The notes: generated by a model not told the origin, from the letters alone. DNA of 64,000 nt from RUG11462 sp045539315 (GCA_045539315.1 JAZQFC010000039.1:62001-126000), one strand, 5' to 3'; shown: positions 50,421 through 59,239, counted from the stretch's first letter. Made by a program: numbers and translations.

Positions 50421-50912
50421 TTATTTAATACGATAGTCACCTGTTAGCCATCTAACAGGATTTTCATCAATATATCTTCTTTCATAAAGCAAATCTTGTT
50501 CGTTACGAATAACATGGTCGAAAAAAGATCTTTGCCATATTGGTTTGCCTACTTCTTTTGTAATCATTGTTTTTAACGATCTGACTACGGTAAATAATGT
50601 AGGGCGGGATGCCCTCATCCCGCCGATATTAGACGGAATATTAAAACGCAAAATCAAATGTATATGATCAGGCATAATGCAATAGTAATCTGTATTTATG
50701 CCGTCATACACCTCGTTTATATTTTTAATGTATTTATCCGCAATCTTTCCTATATCTGTTAATAATATCTGCGGCGGGTTGTGGGCAACCCGCCCTACAA
50801 TGTTAGATAAAATTCTTTTTCTATCTTTTGTACAAATTGTTACGGCATAATAACCATTTCCGCTATACTCATACTGTTTTAATCGCGGATGTTTCCTTTT
50901 TGGTAGTTCCAT
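50421..50912 (-). CDS. REP-associated tyrosine transposase (RAYT, Y1/HUH)
   Basis: A 163-aa single-strand transposase of the IS200/REP-associated Y1 family. The HUH motif is MPDHIHLIL and the nucleophile tyrosine is likely in ERRYIDENPVRW; GYYAVTICTKDRKRIL and PIWQRSFFDHVIRNEQD are family hallmarks, so the enzyme looks intact. It sits inside the aspS-gatCAB operon; its ATG overlaps the aspS stop (TAATG). Two GC-rich REP-like palindromes in opposite orientation lie within its own coding sequence and are translated (GRVAHNPPQ and GGMRASRP regions). Confidence 0.9.
   Translation of the reverse strand: MELPKRKHPRLKQYEYSGNGYYAVTICTKDRKRILSNIVGRVAHNPPQILLTDIGKIADKYIKNINEVYDGINTDYYCIMPDHIHLILRFNIPSNIGGMRASRPTLFTVVRSLKTMITKEVGKPIWQRSFFDHVIRNEQDLLYERRYIDENPVRWLTGDYRIK
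50598..50625 (+). repeat. REP-like palindrome 1 inside the RAYT gene
   Basis: A 28-nt unit starting TGTAGGGCGGG with the stem GGCGGGATG/CATCCCGCC (50603-50611, 50616-50624). It is far richer in GC than its surroundings. It is the inverted partner of 50772-50799, differing at three positions, two of which form a compensated A-T to T-A pair. Confidence 0.85.
50772..50799 (-). repeat. REP-like palindrome 2 inside the RAYT gene
   Basis: A 28-nt unit read on the minus strand, again beginning TGTAGGGCGGG, with the stem GGCGGGTT/AACCCGCC (50773-50780, 50787-50794). It forms an inverted, BIME-like pair with 50598-50625. Confidence 0.85.
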
Positions 50913-52651
50913 TATCTCAACTTAATGTGAATTTCACGAAGTTGTTGTTCTGTAACTTCGTTTGGAGCTCCCATCAAAGTATCTTGAGCGTTTGAGTTCA
51001 TTGGGAATGCAATAACTTCACGAATGTTTTCTTCGCCTGTTAAAAGCATAATCATTCTATCAACGCCTGGTGCCATACCTGCATGAGGAGGCGCACCGTA
51101 TTGGAATGCAGTATAAAGACTGCGGAATTTTTCTTTTAATACATCTTCAGAATAACCTGCGATTTCAAATGCTTTTTTCATAATTTCAATATCGTGGTTT
51201 CTAACTGCGCCTGAAGACAATTCAACACCATTACAAACAATATCATATTGATATGCTTTAATATCACAAGGGTTCATAGTCTGGAGTGCTTCGAGGCCAC
51301 CTTGTGGCATTGAGAATGGGTTATGAGTAAAGATAATTTTGCCTTCATCGTCTTCTTCAAACATTGGGAAGTCAACAATATAGCAAAGTTCAAATGTATC
51401 TTTAAGAAGGTCAAGACGTTTACCGAGTTCTGCACGAATTTGACCTGCAAGGCCTGGCGCTACTGATGGAGCGTCTGCAATAAAGTAAAGCACATCATCA
51501 GTTTTAAGATTTGCACGAGCGCGCAATTCTTCTCGTTGGCTCTCAGATAAAAACTTATCAATTGGGCCTTTATATGAGCCATCTTCAAGCACTGTGATAT
51601 AACCAAGGCCTTTCATACCAATGCTCTCTGCAAATTTAAGCATTTTTTCAAAGAAACCTTTTGACTGCTTACCACAAGGAGCGCTAATACCACGAACGCA
51701 TTGATTAGCGAATGGTTTAAAACTTGAATCAACAAACAAATCTGAAAGTTCAATAATTTCAAGTGGGTTTCTAAGGTCTGGTTTATCAGTACCATATTTA
51801 AGCATTGCTTCTTCGAAAGGAATGCGTTTGAATGGCGCCGGTGATACTTCTTTATCAGAAAACTTTGTAAATGTATCATAAAGCACTTCTTCTGCTACTT
51901 TAAAAACATCTTCTTGAGTTGCAAAAGCCATTTCAAAGTCTAACTGATAAAATTCGCCTGGGCTTCTATCTGCACGAGCGTCTTCATCTCTAAAGCAAGG
52001 TGCAATTTGGAAGTATTTATCAAAGCCGGAAACCATAAGCAATTGTTTAAAAAGTTGTGGTGCTTGTGGCAACGCATAGAATTTACCTTTGTGCTTACGA
52101 GATGGGATAAGATAGTCTCTAGCACCCTCTGGGCTTGACGCTGAAAGAATAGGAGTTTGCATTTCTAAAAAGCCCATTTCAGTCATTTTTGCACGAAGAT
52201 GAGAAATAATTTTTGAACGAAGCACAATGTTATCATGAACTTTTTTATTTCTAAGGTCAAGATAACGATATTGCAAACGAACTTCTTCATTAGTTTTGGT
52301 AGAAGTTGCAACTTCGAAAGGAAGGTTTGCTTTTGCCTTACCTAATACTTCAAAAGTTTCTGCTTTTACTTCAATAGTACCGGTAGCGAGTCTTTTGTTA
52401 TAAGTTTCTTCATCTCTTTGCAAAACCTCGCCGGCAATTGCAACAGTTGACTCTTTTGCAACTCCTTTAATCATATTTTCATCTTTAATAACCACTTGCA
52501 AAGTACCTGTTTCATCTCTAAGGTCAACAAACAAAATACCACCGTGGTCACGAATATTTTCAACCCAACCTGCAACACGAACTTGTTCGCCAATATTATT
52601 GTCTCTTAATTCTCCGCAAGTGTGAGTACGATATTTGTTAGTGAATTTCAT
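50912..52651 (-). CDS. aspS: Aspartyl-tRNA synthetase
   Basis: A 579-aa bacterial-type class II synthetase. N-terminal OB-fold (VRVAGWVENIRDHGGILFVDLRD), class II motifs including FRDEDARADRSPGEFYQLDFEMAF, a GAD insertion domain and the C-terminal GAPPHAGMAPGVDRMIMLL (motif 3). Placed with gatCAB, it may be a non-discriminating enzyme that also charges tRNA-Asn; this is inferred from context only. ATG 52651 follows GGAGAAATTTTA; the upstream in-frame ATG overlaps the previous gene. Confidence 0.95.
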   Translation of the reverse strand: MKFTNKYRTHTCGELRDNNIGEQVRVAGWVENIRDHGGILFVDLRDETGTLQVVIKDENMIKGVAKESTVAIAGEVLQRDEETYNKRLATGTIEVKAETFEVLGKAKANLPFEVATSTKTNEEVRLQYRYLDLRNKKVHDNIVLRSKIISHLRAKMTEMGFLEMQTPILSASSPEGARDYLIPSRKHKGKFYALPQAPQLFKQLLMVSGFDKYFQIAPCFRDEDARADRSPGEFYQLDFEMAFATQEDVFKVAEEVLYDTFTKFSDKEVSPAPFKRIPFEEAMLKYGTDKPDLRNPLEIIELSDLFVDSSFKPFANQCVRGISAPCGKQSKGFFEKMLKFAESIGMKGLGYITVLEDGSYKGPIDKFLSESQREELRARANLKTDDVLYFIADAPSVAPGLAGQIRAELGKRLDLLKDTFELCYIVDFPMFEEDDEGKIIFTHNPFSMPQGGLEALQTMNPCDIKAYQYDIVCNGVELSSGAVRNHDIEIMKKAFEIAGYSEDVLKEKFRSLYTAFQYGAPPHAGMAPGVDRMIMLLTGEENIREVIAFPMNSNAQDTLMGAPNEVTEQQLREIHIKLR

Positions 52652-52668
52652 TAAAATTTCTCCTTTCA

Positions 52669-54126
52669 TTAATCATCTATTTCTGTTTCTTCAAAGCCTA
52701 TAAGTTTTTCAATTACAGGGCCTACTCTATGTTTTTCATTGTCTGCAACTGTTTTTAGACCTGCGCCAAGGAACAACCAAAGTGTTGCTACCGCCAATGT
52801 TGGATAGTAAACAAGCGATGGCTCTACTAACGCGTAAACTAAAAACGCAATTGTTGCAGCGGCGCCTATTGTAGTTTTGCCAATACCACCGTTTTTAACT
52901 TTAAACGCGGCGTTTTTCAAAATTGCATATAACATAATGCCAAGCATTACTGCAAAACAAGCAAAACCTACTATACCACTTGTAGAAAGAATGGTTAAAT
53001 AGCCATTGTGCGCTTCAAAAAGTTTTGCGCCAAGGTCTAATTTTAAATTATCAATGGTGTTAGCATCGGTAACATCGCCCATTAAAAGCATATTACCTGC
53101 GCCCCAACCGAAAAGTGGTTTTTCATTAAAAAGTTCAATGCTTTTTTTATAAAGTTCTAATCTTCCGCCACCGTTTTTCTCTTTTTCAGCCATATGGTCG
53201 AAAGTTATTTCATCTTCTACGCTTTTTTGCTTTTGCTCATTTTCTTCCAACGCTGACACGCTAACGGAAGAAGAAGCATTATTTACGACATAACTCATTA
53301 TCATTTTGCAAGGAGTTGTGGCTAAAACAACTACTGCAGTCATTAAAATACCTAAAACCGCATATCTGATATTGCGGAATTTTCTTTTAACTACTGCTCT
53401 GTAAATAGCAAACCCACAAAATACAAGCAAATATACTACTAACGCTAACAACGCGCCTTTTGAATCTGAAATTGCAATAACAAAATATGAAAGCGCAAGA
53501 ACGATATTTACAAAAGGTCTATTCATTCTTTTTTTGCCTATATTAGAGCAGAATTTTGTGTTTGTTAAAAAGCCTGCGAAAACAATAGATAAAAAGCAGT
53601 TGAACGCACCCATATTTGGGTTAATATAAGCGCCGACAAAACGATTATCATAAACAATAATTCGCTCGCCTAAACTTGTTTTAAAAACAAGAAGTAGCGC
53701 AATGCCAATAATATTTAAAACAAATGTACTGTATAAATACACTTTTCCGACATAGTATATTTCTTTACCGATTCTGCCCTTTTTTTCATGGTTATTTGGA
53801 ATAAAAATAAACATAAAAATCGCAGTAATAACTAAAAGCACTATTCCAACTATTGTTGAAAAAACACTACCGTCTTTAGTGCAAAGGTTAATAATATGGG
53901 AAATAAGCCCTATTGCCAAAAAAGAAGCAGAAAATTTATATAAATAAACTTTTTTGATATTCTTATTAGCAATATCATACACCAATATGCCAATTCCCCA
54001 AAGTATTAACAACACAATACCGATGTAACTCAAATATTGTAAAAAATGCACCGAAAAGAAGTAAACATTTATTAGCATTGCCTTTCTAAACAATGATTTA
54101 TTTTTTAAAAGATTTTTTTCTTTCAC
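52669..54126 (-). CDS. O-antigen ligase/polymerase-like membrane protein
   Basis: A 485-aa protein with about ten or more hydrophobic helices and a large loop near residues 270-370 (KEKNGGGRLELYKKSIELFNEKPLFGWGAGN), which is the Wzy/WaaL signature region. It probably polymerises or ligates a surface polysaccharide. The start is a GTG at 54126 with GGGGA 9 bp upstream; the next methionine is 16 residues later. It lies between pnp and aspS on the same strand. Confidence 0.83.
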   Translation of the reverse strand: MKEKNLLKNKSLFRKAMLINVYFFSVHFLQYLSYIGIVLLILWGIGILVYDIANKNIKKVYLYKFSASFLAIGLISHIINLCTKDGSVFSTIVGIVLLVITAIFMFIFIPNNHEKKGRIGKEIYYVGKVYLYSTFVLNIIGIALLLVFKTSLGERIIVYDNRFVGAYINPNMGAFNCFLSIVFAGFLTNTKFCSNIGKKRMNRPFVNIVLALSYFVIAISDSKGALLALVVYLLVFCGFAIYRAVVKRKFRNIRYAVLGILMTAVVVLATTPCKMIMSYVVNNASSSVSVSALEENEQKQKSVEDEITFDHMAEKEKNGGGRLELYKKSIELFNEKPLFGWGAGNMLLMGDVTDANTIDNLKLDLGAKLFEAHNGYLTILSTSGIVGFACFAVMLGIMLYAILKNAAFKVKNGGIGKTTIGAAATIAFLVYALVEPSLVYYPTLAVATLWLFLGAGLKTVADNEKHRVGPVIEKLIGFEETEIDD

Positions 54127-54158
54127 TTTAAAAATCCCCTAAATTTACTTTGTTTATC

Positions 54159-56342
54159 TTATTTTCTTTTACCTTTATTAAATCTTGGTTTTCTTTTTGG
54201 TTGTTCATCAGCACCGTCATCTTCAACAACTGCGCCGTTAACTTCAACTAATGCCTCTCTACGAGAAAGGTTAAGTCTGCCTTGGTCATCAATTTCAGTT
54301 ACTTTAACGATAACTTGGTCGCCAACTTGAACAACATCTTCAACTTTTTCTACTCGTTTTACATCGAGTTGAGAAATGTGAACAAGGCCTTCTTTGCCAG
54401 GAGCGATTTCAACAAAAGCGCCGAATGTCATAAGTCTTGTTACAACGCCATTGTAAACTGCGCCAACTTCTGGGTCATTAGCGATAGTTTCAACAATTGA
54501 GATAGCGCGGCGAGCGTCATCATAGTCAAGCGCTGATACAAATACTTTACCGTCTTCTTCGATATTGATAGTACAATTACATTCTTCTTGTAATTTTTGA
54601 ATAACTTTACCTTGTTTACCAATAACATCGCCGATTTTTTCAGGGTTGATAGTAGTAACAAGCATTTTTGGAGCATATTTTGAAAGTTCTTCTCTAGGCT
54701 CTGCAATTGCTTTGAGCATAACTTCATCAAGAATGTAGTTTCTTGCTTTATTAGTTTTTGCGAATGCTTCCTTGATAATTTCAGGGGTAAGTCCGTGAAC
54801 TTTAAGGTCCATTTGAATAGCAGTGATACCATTTTTAGTACCTGCAACTTTAAAGTCCATATCACCATAGAAGTCTTCAAGACCTTGAATATCAACCATT
54901 GTCATAAAGTCGCCATAAACGCCTTCATCACCTGTGATAAGACCACAAGAAATACCTGCAACAGGGGCTTTAATTGGAACACCTGCAGCCATAAGCGCCA
55001 AAGTTGAACCACAAATTGAGCCTTGTGAAGTTGAACCATTTGAAGAAAGCACTTCTGATACAACACGAATTGAATATGGGAATTCTTCAATTGAAGGAAT
55101 TACAGGAACAAGCGCTTTTTCAGCGAGCGCACCGTGACCAATTTCACGTCTGCCAGGACCACGAGAAGGTTTTGTTTCACCAACAGAATATGAAGGGAAA
55201 TTGTAGTGGTGCATATATCTCTTTTCAGTTTGCTCATCAAGACCATCTAATTGTTGAGCATCACTTACAGTACCGAGTGTTGCAATTGATAAAACTTGAG
55301 TTTGACCACGAGTAAACATACCTGAACCGTGAACACGTGGAAGCAAGTCAACTTGAGCATTAAGCGGACGGATATCATCAATACCACGACCATCTACACG
55401 TTTATGCTCATCTTTAAGCCAAGAACGAACAACATGTTTTTGAATAAGATATAAAATCTCATCAAGTTTACCTTCGTTGCCTTCAAATTGCTCGTCATAT
55501 TTTTCGTGAATTCTATCAGAGATAGGCAAAATTGCTGCATCACGAACGTTTTTATCATCTGTATCAAGAGCGGCTTTAACATCATCAATAACCCAATTCT
55601 CAATTTCTTCAAAGATAACTGGGTCTGGGTTTGATGATTCAAAAGTGAATTTCTCTTTACCGATTTCAGCCACGATAGAATTGATAAATTTAACAACTTC
55701 TTTATTAGCCTCGTGACCTGCCATAATAGCATCAAACATAGTGTCATCAGGAATTTCATTACCGCCTGCTTCTATCATAGCAACCAAGTCAGCAGTTGAA
55801 GCAACAGTTAAGTTAAGGTCAGTTTTTGCGCGCTCTTCAAGAGTTGGGTTGATAACGATTTTGCCTTCAACCAAACCAACATTAACACCTGAAATTGGGC
55901 CATCCCAAGGAATATCTGAAATAGCAATTGCAGCAGAAACACCTATCATAGCAGTGATTTCTGGGCTACAGTCAGGGTCAACTGACATTACAGTTGCAAC
56001 AACAGAACAGTCATTTCTCATATCTTTTGGGAAAAGTGGACGAATTGGTCTGTCAATACATCTTGAAGTTAAAATTGCTTTTTCAGAAGGGCGAGCCTCA
56101 CGGCGTTGGAAAGAGCCAGGAATTCTACCAACTGAATACATTTTTTCTTCATAGTCAACAGAAAGAGGGAAAAAGTCAACACCCTCTCTTGGTTTTGCTG
56201 AAGCGGTAACATTACAAAGTACAACTGTTTCGCCATAAGAACACATAACAGATGCATTTGAAAGTTCGCACATTTTACCTGTTTCAATTTTGAGCGGTCT
56301 GCCCGCGAGTTCGGTTTCATAAACCTTGTAATTTTCAAACAT
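54159..56342 (-). CDS. pnp: Polynucleotide phosphorylase
   Basis: A 727-aa 3'-5' exoribonuclease and polymerase of the RNA degradosome. Two RNase PH domains (about 1-220 and 310-540; GPGRREIGHGALAEKAL and SNGSTSQGSICGSTLALM), a KH domain (VIGKQGKVIQKLQEE) and an S1 domain (VVTRLMTFGAFVEIAPGKEGLVHISQL) are in order, with a basic tail. ATG 56342 follows AAAGGTAGAAAAA. The rpsO-pnp order is the common bacterial arrangement. Confidence 0.97.
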   Translation of the reverse strand: MFENYKVYETELAGRPLKIETGKMCELSNASVMCSYGETVVLCNVTASAKPREGVDFFPLSVDYEEKMYSVGRIPGSFQRREARPSEKAILTSRCIDRPIRPLFPKDMRNDCSVVATVMSVDPDCSPEITAMIGVSAAIAISDIPWDGPISGVNVGLVEGKIVINPTLEERAKTDLNLTVASTADLVAMIEAGGNEIPDDTMFDAIMAGHEANKEVVKFINSIVAEIGKEKFTFESSNPDPVIFEEIENWVIDDVKAALDTDDKNVRDAAILPISDRIHEKYDEQFEGNEGKLDEILYLIQKHVVRSWLKDEHKRVDGRGIDDIRPLNAQVDLLPRVHGSGMFTRGQTQVLSIATLGTVSDAQQLDGLDEQTEKRYMHHYNFPSYSVGETKPSRGPGRREIGHGALAEKALVPVIPSIEEFPYSIRVVSEVLSSNGSTSQGSICGSTLALMAAGVPIKAPVAGISCGLITGDEGVYGDFMTMVDIQGLEDFYGDMDFKVAGTKNGITAIQMDLKVHGLTPEIIKEAFAKTNKARNYILDEVMLKAIAEPREELSKYAPKMLVTTINPEKIGDVIGKQGKVIQKLQEECNCTINIEEDGKVFVSALDYDDARRAISIVETIANDPEVGAVYNGVVTRLMTFGAFVEIAPGKEGLVHISQLDVKRVEKVEDVVQVGDQVIVKVTEIDDQGRLNLSRREALVEVNGAVVEDDGADEQPKRKPRFNKGKRK

Positions 56343-56370
56343 ATTTTTTCTACCTTTCTTTTTATGCGTT

Positions 56371-56405
56371 TCTCGAATTATTTAGCAATAAACACATTAT
56401 TCGAG
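56371..56405 (-). promoter_or_regulatory. Hairpin in the pnp leader
   Basis: CTCGAAT (56372-56378) pairs with ATTCGAG (56399-56405), some 30-60 nt upstream of the pnp ATG. In enteric bacteria pnp is autoregulated through a leader hairpin; whether this one serves the same purpose is unknown. Confidence 0.45.
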
Positions 56406-56544
56406 TTAAAATTCAAATAATCTGTTCACTGCTAAATTCAAAGAAATGCATTGATTTTTTAATAAATTTTTATAAAAATCGACCTTTATTTTCACCTTGC
56501 AAAGCAATAAAAATCGAATTTTTACCTCTCATAAAAAACACCAA

Positions 56545-56573
56545 AAGCAGATGAGATAATTCCCATCTGCTTT
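56545..56573 (-). terminator. Terminator after rpsO (family D relative)
   Basis: AGCAGATG pairs with CATCTGCT (56547-56571), with TTTT following on the minus strand. The stem is shared with the two copies at 60943 and 61373, but the loop differs. Confidence 0.8.
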
Positions 56574-56581
56574 TTGAATTC

Positions 56582-56845
56582 TTATTTACGGATACCGAGT
56601 TTCTTAATAATACTTCTGTATCTTTCAATGTCACACTTCTGCAAATAAGCAAGAAGGTTTCTTCTGTGACCTACCATTTTAAGAAGGCCTCTTCTTGAAT
56701 GATGGTCTTTTTGATGAACTTTCAAGTGCTCTGTAAGTTCGTTAATTCTGTAAGTTAAAACAGCGATTTGAACTTCTGGAGAACCTGTATCGCCTTCGTG
56801 AGCGGCGAACTCTTTAATAATTTCTTGTTTTTTCTCTTGAGTCAT
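56582..56845 (-). CDS. rpsO: 30S ribosomal protein S15
   Basis: An 87-aa S15, a primary 16S rRNA-binding protein. Typical sequence: EFAAHEGDTGSPEVQIAVLT, LTEHLKVHQKDHHSRRGLL and the end KCDIERYRSIIKKLGIR. ATG 56845 follows GGTGAGGTAAATTAAA. It has its own promoter and a structured leader upstream. Confidence 0.98.
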   Translation of the reverse strand: MTQEKKQEIIKEFAAHEGDTGSPEVQIAVLTYRINELTEHLKVHQKDHHSRRGLLKMVGHRRNLLAYLQKCDIERYRSIIKKLGIRK

Positions 56846-56870
56846 TTTAATTTACCTCACCTTTATATTT

Positions 56871-56934
56871 TTTCACGAAATTCCGAGAAAAAGGTCGCAA
56901 GGTGAATGACACCGTTTCTCCCAGATATTCGTAC
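56871..56934 (-). promoter_or_regulatory. Structured rpsO leader
   Basis: Read on the minus strand, GAGAAAC and TTTCTC can close a stem containing the hairpin GGTG-TCATT-CACC. The leader of about 90 nt between the promoter and the ATG is where S15 autoregulates its mRNA in several bacteria; this structure is a candidate, but its family is not identified. Confidence 0.4.
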
Positions 56935-56940
56935 CGATAT

Positions 56941-56969
56941 ATATTAACACAAAACTCATCATTTGTAAA
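56941..56969 (-). promoter_or_regulatory. Promoter of rpsO
   Basis: Minus strand TTTACA (56964-56969), 17 bp, TAATAT (56941-56946) with extended TGT. Confidence 0.7.
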
Positions 56970-57188
56970 GCAATTTTTTCAATTTTTTTAAAAGATTTTT
57001 TGCCATACAATATTTTGTGATTTTGTTTTTCTTATTATACTAATTATAGACTTCTTATATATAATTAACACATTATATAAAGGCAGTTTTGAAAAGCAGC
57101 AAATTTTTAATATTTTTTCGCAAATTTTATATACACTTTATCTTTGAAATATGTTATAATCGCAAAAGAAAAATTTTTGGGTGATTTT

Positions 57189-58361
57189 ATGTATTCAATG
57201 TTACTCGCAATTATTTATCTTGCTTTTATTAGCCTTGGGCTTCCCGATTCGCTTTTAGGCGCAGGTTGGCCGGTTATGTATCAGCAACTTAATGTGCCTG
57301 TTTCTTTTGCAGGGGTAATAAGCACAATAATTGCCGTCGGCACTATTGTTTCAAGCCTTTTATCAGACCGATTAACTGCTCGTTTTGGCGCAGGAAAAGT
57401 TACTGCAGTTTCTGTTTTAATGACCGCGGTTTCAATTTTAGGTTTTAGCCTTTCAGGGCAATTTTATATGCTTATAATTTTTGCTATTCCTTATGGTCTG
57501 GGAGCCGGCGGGGTTGACGCGGCGCTTAACAACTATGTTGCGCTTCATTACTCATCTCGTCATATGAGTTGGTTGCACTGTTTTTGGGGTGTTGGCGTTA
57601 CAATAAGCCCTTATATTATGAGTTTTTGTTTAACCAAAAATTTTGGTTGGGAAAAAGGATATTTCGCAGTTTTTGTTATACAAATTATTCTTGCTATTTT
57701 GCTTTTTATAAGCCTGCCTATTTGGAAAAACAGAGCGAATGAAAATGACGAAAATTCTACTGAAAAAGCCGCGAGTGTTGGCATTAAAAATGCGCTAAAA
57801 ATCAAAGGCGTTGCTTTTGTTTTGCTAACATTTTTCGGCTACTGCGCGCTAGAAACTACCGCAGGGTTATGGGCTAGTAGTTTCTTTGTTGAAGCGAGAA
57901 ATATTTTGCCTGAAACCGCCGCTTTATTTGCTTCGCTTTATTATATTGGAATCACAATTGGCAGATTTTTAAATGGTTTTATAACCGATAAATTTGGCGA
58001 TAAAATTATGATAAGAGTAGGTATTTTAACCTGTACATTTGGTGTAATTTTAGTTGCTCTGCCTTTTAAAACCGATGTATTATCGCTTGTTGGACTGCTA
58101 ATAATCGGTCTTGGTTGCGCGCCTATTTACCCTTGTATTATTCACGCAACGCCTACCAATTTTGGCGAGAAAAATTCCCAAGCAATTATCGGCATACAAA
58201 TGGCGAGCGCATATCTTGGAAGCACGCTAGCGCCACCGATTTTTGGTTTTATTGCCGAAAAAACAACGCTTGGAATTTATCCATTTTATCTTTTGATTTT
58301 TGCTTTAATTATGCTTTTAATGTCTGAAAAACTTAACAAATTAATGCAAAGCAAAAACTAA
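57189..58361 (+). CDS. Major facilitator superfamily transporter
   Basis: A 390-aa, 12-helix MFS permease. The N-terminus LGLPDSLLGAGWPVMYQQLN is typical of a clostridial group related to fucose/sugar permeases; the loop 2-3 motif appears as SDRLTARFGAGKV and its repeat as GFITDKFGDKIMIRVG. ATG 57189 follows GGGTGA; the upstream in-frame ATG is in the promoter. Its stop overlaps the stop of the convergent TauE-like gene by 4 bp (CTAA). Substrate unknown. Confidence 0.87.
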   Translation: MYSMLLAIIYLAFISLGLPDSLLGAGWPVMYQQLNVPVSFAGVISTIIAVGTIVSSLLSDRLTARFGAGKVTAVSVLMTAVSILGFSLSGQFYMLIIFAIPYGLGAGGVDAALNNYVALHYSSRHMSWLHCFWGVGVTISPYIMSFCLTKNFGWEKGYFAVFVIQIILAILLFISLPIWKNRANENDENSTEKAASVGIKNALKIKGVAFVLLTFFGYCALETTAGLWASSFFVEARNILPETAALFASLYYIGITIGRFLNGFITDKFGDKIMIRVGILTCTFGVILVALPFKTDVLSLVGLLIIGLGCAPIYPCIIHATPTNFGEKNSQAIIGIQMASAYLGSTLAPPIFGFIAEKTTLGIYPFYLLIFALIMLLMSEKLNKLMQSKN

Positions 58362-58726
58362 TCTTTTTCACCTTTTTTAGAGAAAAAGGTTTTCACACTT
58401 ATAAAAATAAGAATTGCGCCGAAAATTTTTGATAAAAGTTCGGTTTGAATAACACCGCTTAAATAAACACCTATTGCGCTACCGATTAGTCCTGTTGGAA
58501 TAAGAAGTAGCGCTTTTTTTATATCAATTTGTTTTCGCTTTAAATAAATTATCACAGAAAATAGCGCAATTGGGATAAAAAACAATAGATTTACCGTTGC
58601 GGCATCGGCTCTTGAAAAGTTTAAAAACATTGTTAAAAACACTATTAAAACTCCGCCGCCACCAACACCTAAACTGCCGACTGCGCCACTTAAAAAACCG
58701 CCTAAAATAAGCCAAAAAATATCCAT
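58358..58726 (-). CDS. Half-size TauE/SafE-family membrane protein (second half)
   Basis: A 122-aa protein with four hydrophobic helices and the family motif GGFLSGAVGSLGVGGGGVLIV. It is half the length of a normal TauE/SafE exporter (about 250 aa). It starts 1 bp after the stop of a second half-size protein, so the two probably form one heteromeric transporter for sulfite, sulfoacetate or another organic anion. ATG 58726 follows GGTGGT. Confidence 0.82.
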   Translation of the reverse strand: MDIFWLILGGFLSGAVGSLGVGGGGVLIVFLTMFLNFSRADAATVNLLFFIPIALFSVIIYLKRKQIDIKKALLLIPTGLIGSAIGVYLSGVIQTELLSKIFGAILIFISVKTFFSKKGEKD

Positions 58727-58727
58727 T

Positions 58728-59090
58728 TTAACCACCAAAAATCATTCTAACACCTGCATAAATTAAAAACGCGCAGAATACTTTTTTAATGAATTCACAG
58801 GATGTTTTTTTCATAATAATAGTGCCTAAATATGCGCCGAAAAGTCCTGATGGCATTAAAATTAATGCGGTTTTATAATCAACCTGACCTTTTATCATAT
58901 AAAGCACCGCCGACAAAATGCAAAGCGGCAAAATTATGGCGATTGATGTTGTTTGCGCCTGTTTTTGATTAAGACCGAAGTGTTTTAAAACCTCTACCGA
59001 GGCAATGCCACCCCCTGCTCCGAATAGTCCATTTATAACACCTATTAACACACCAAACAATGATAACACTATATTTTTCTTATATTTCAA
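58728..59090 (-). CDS. Half-size TauE/SafE-family membrane protein (first half)
   Basis: A 120-aa protein, four hydrophobic helices, with FGVLIGVINGLFGAGGGIASVEV matching the N-terminal TauE/SafE motif. Together with the next gene it equals a full-length exporter. The two halves are similar to each other, consistent with the internal duplication in TauE proteins. The ATG at 59090 lacks a strong ribosome binding site. Confidence 0.82.
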   Translation of the reverse strand: MKYKKNIVLSLFGVLIGVINGLFGAGGGIASVEVLKHFGLNQKQAQTTSIAIILPLCILSAVLYMIKGQVDYKTALILMPSGLFGAYLGTIIMKKTSCEFIKKVFCAFLIYAGVRMIFGG

Positions 59091-59210
59091 TTCAAAAAAC
59101 CCTTTATTTTATAAGATGTTTACGCAAAAGCGAAAAAAGTTTCAAAAAAAATAACCAAAAATAAATTTATTTTTTGTGTATATTTTTTTGTTAAATTTAG
59201 TAGAAAACCA

Positions 59211-59239
59211 TTGACTATTTGACAACAATGGTGTAATAT
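59211..59239 (+). promoter_or_regulatory. Promoter of the solute-binding lipoprotein
   Basis: TTGACT (59211-59216), 17 bp, TAATAT (59234-59239). A small hairpin TACAG/CTGTA (59247-59262) follows in the leader. Confidence 0.65.

Larger units (their letters stand above)
56846..57188. other. Intergenic region between rpsO and MFS gene
   Basis: About 340 bp holding the rpsO leader and promoter on the minus strand and, near the right end, an extended -10 (TGT then TATAAT at 57155-57160) for the MFS gene. The centre is AT-rich with no recognised gene. Confidence 0.6.

Noticed and set aside
54282..55315. Long plus-strand open frames opposite pnp
   Set aside because: They are antisense shadows of a highly conserved gene, without ribosome binding sites or family features.
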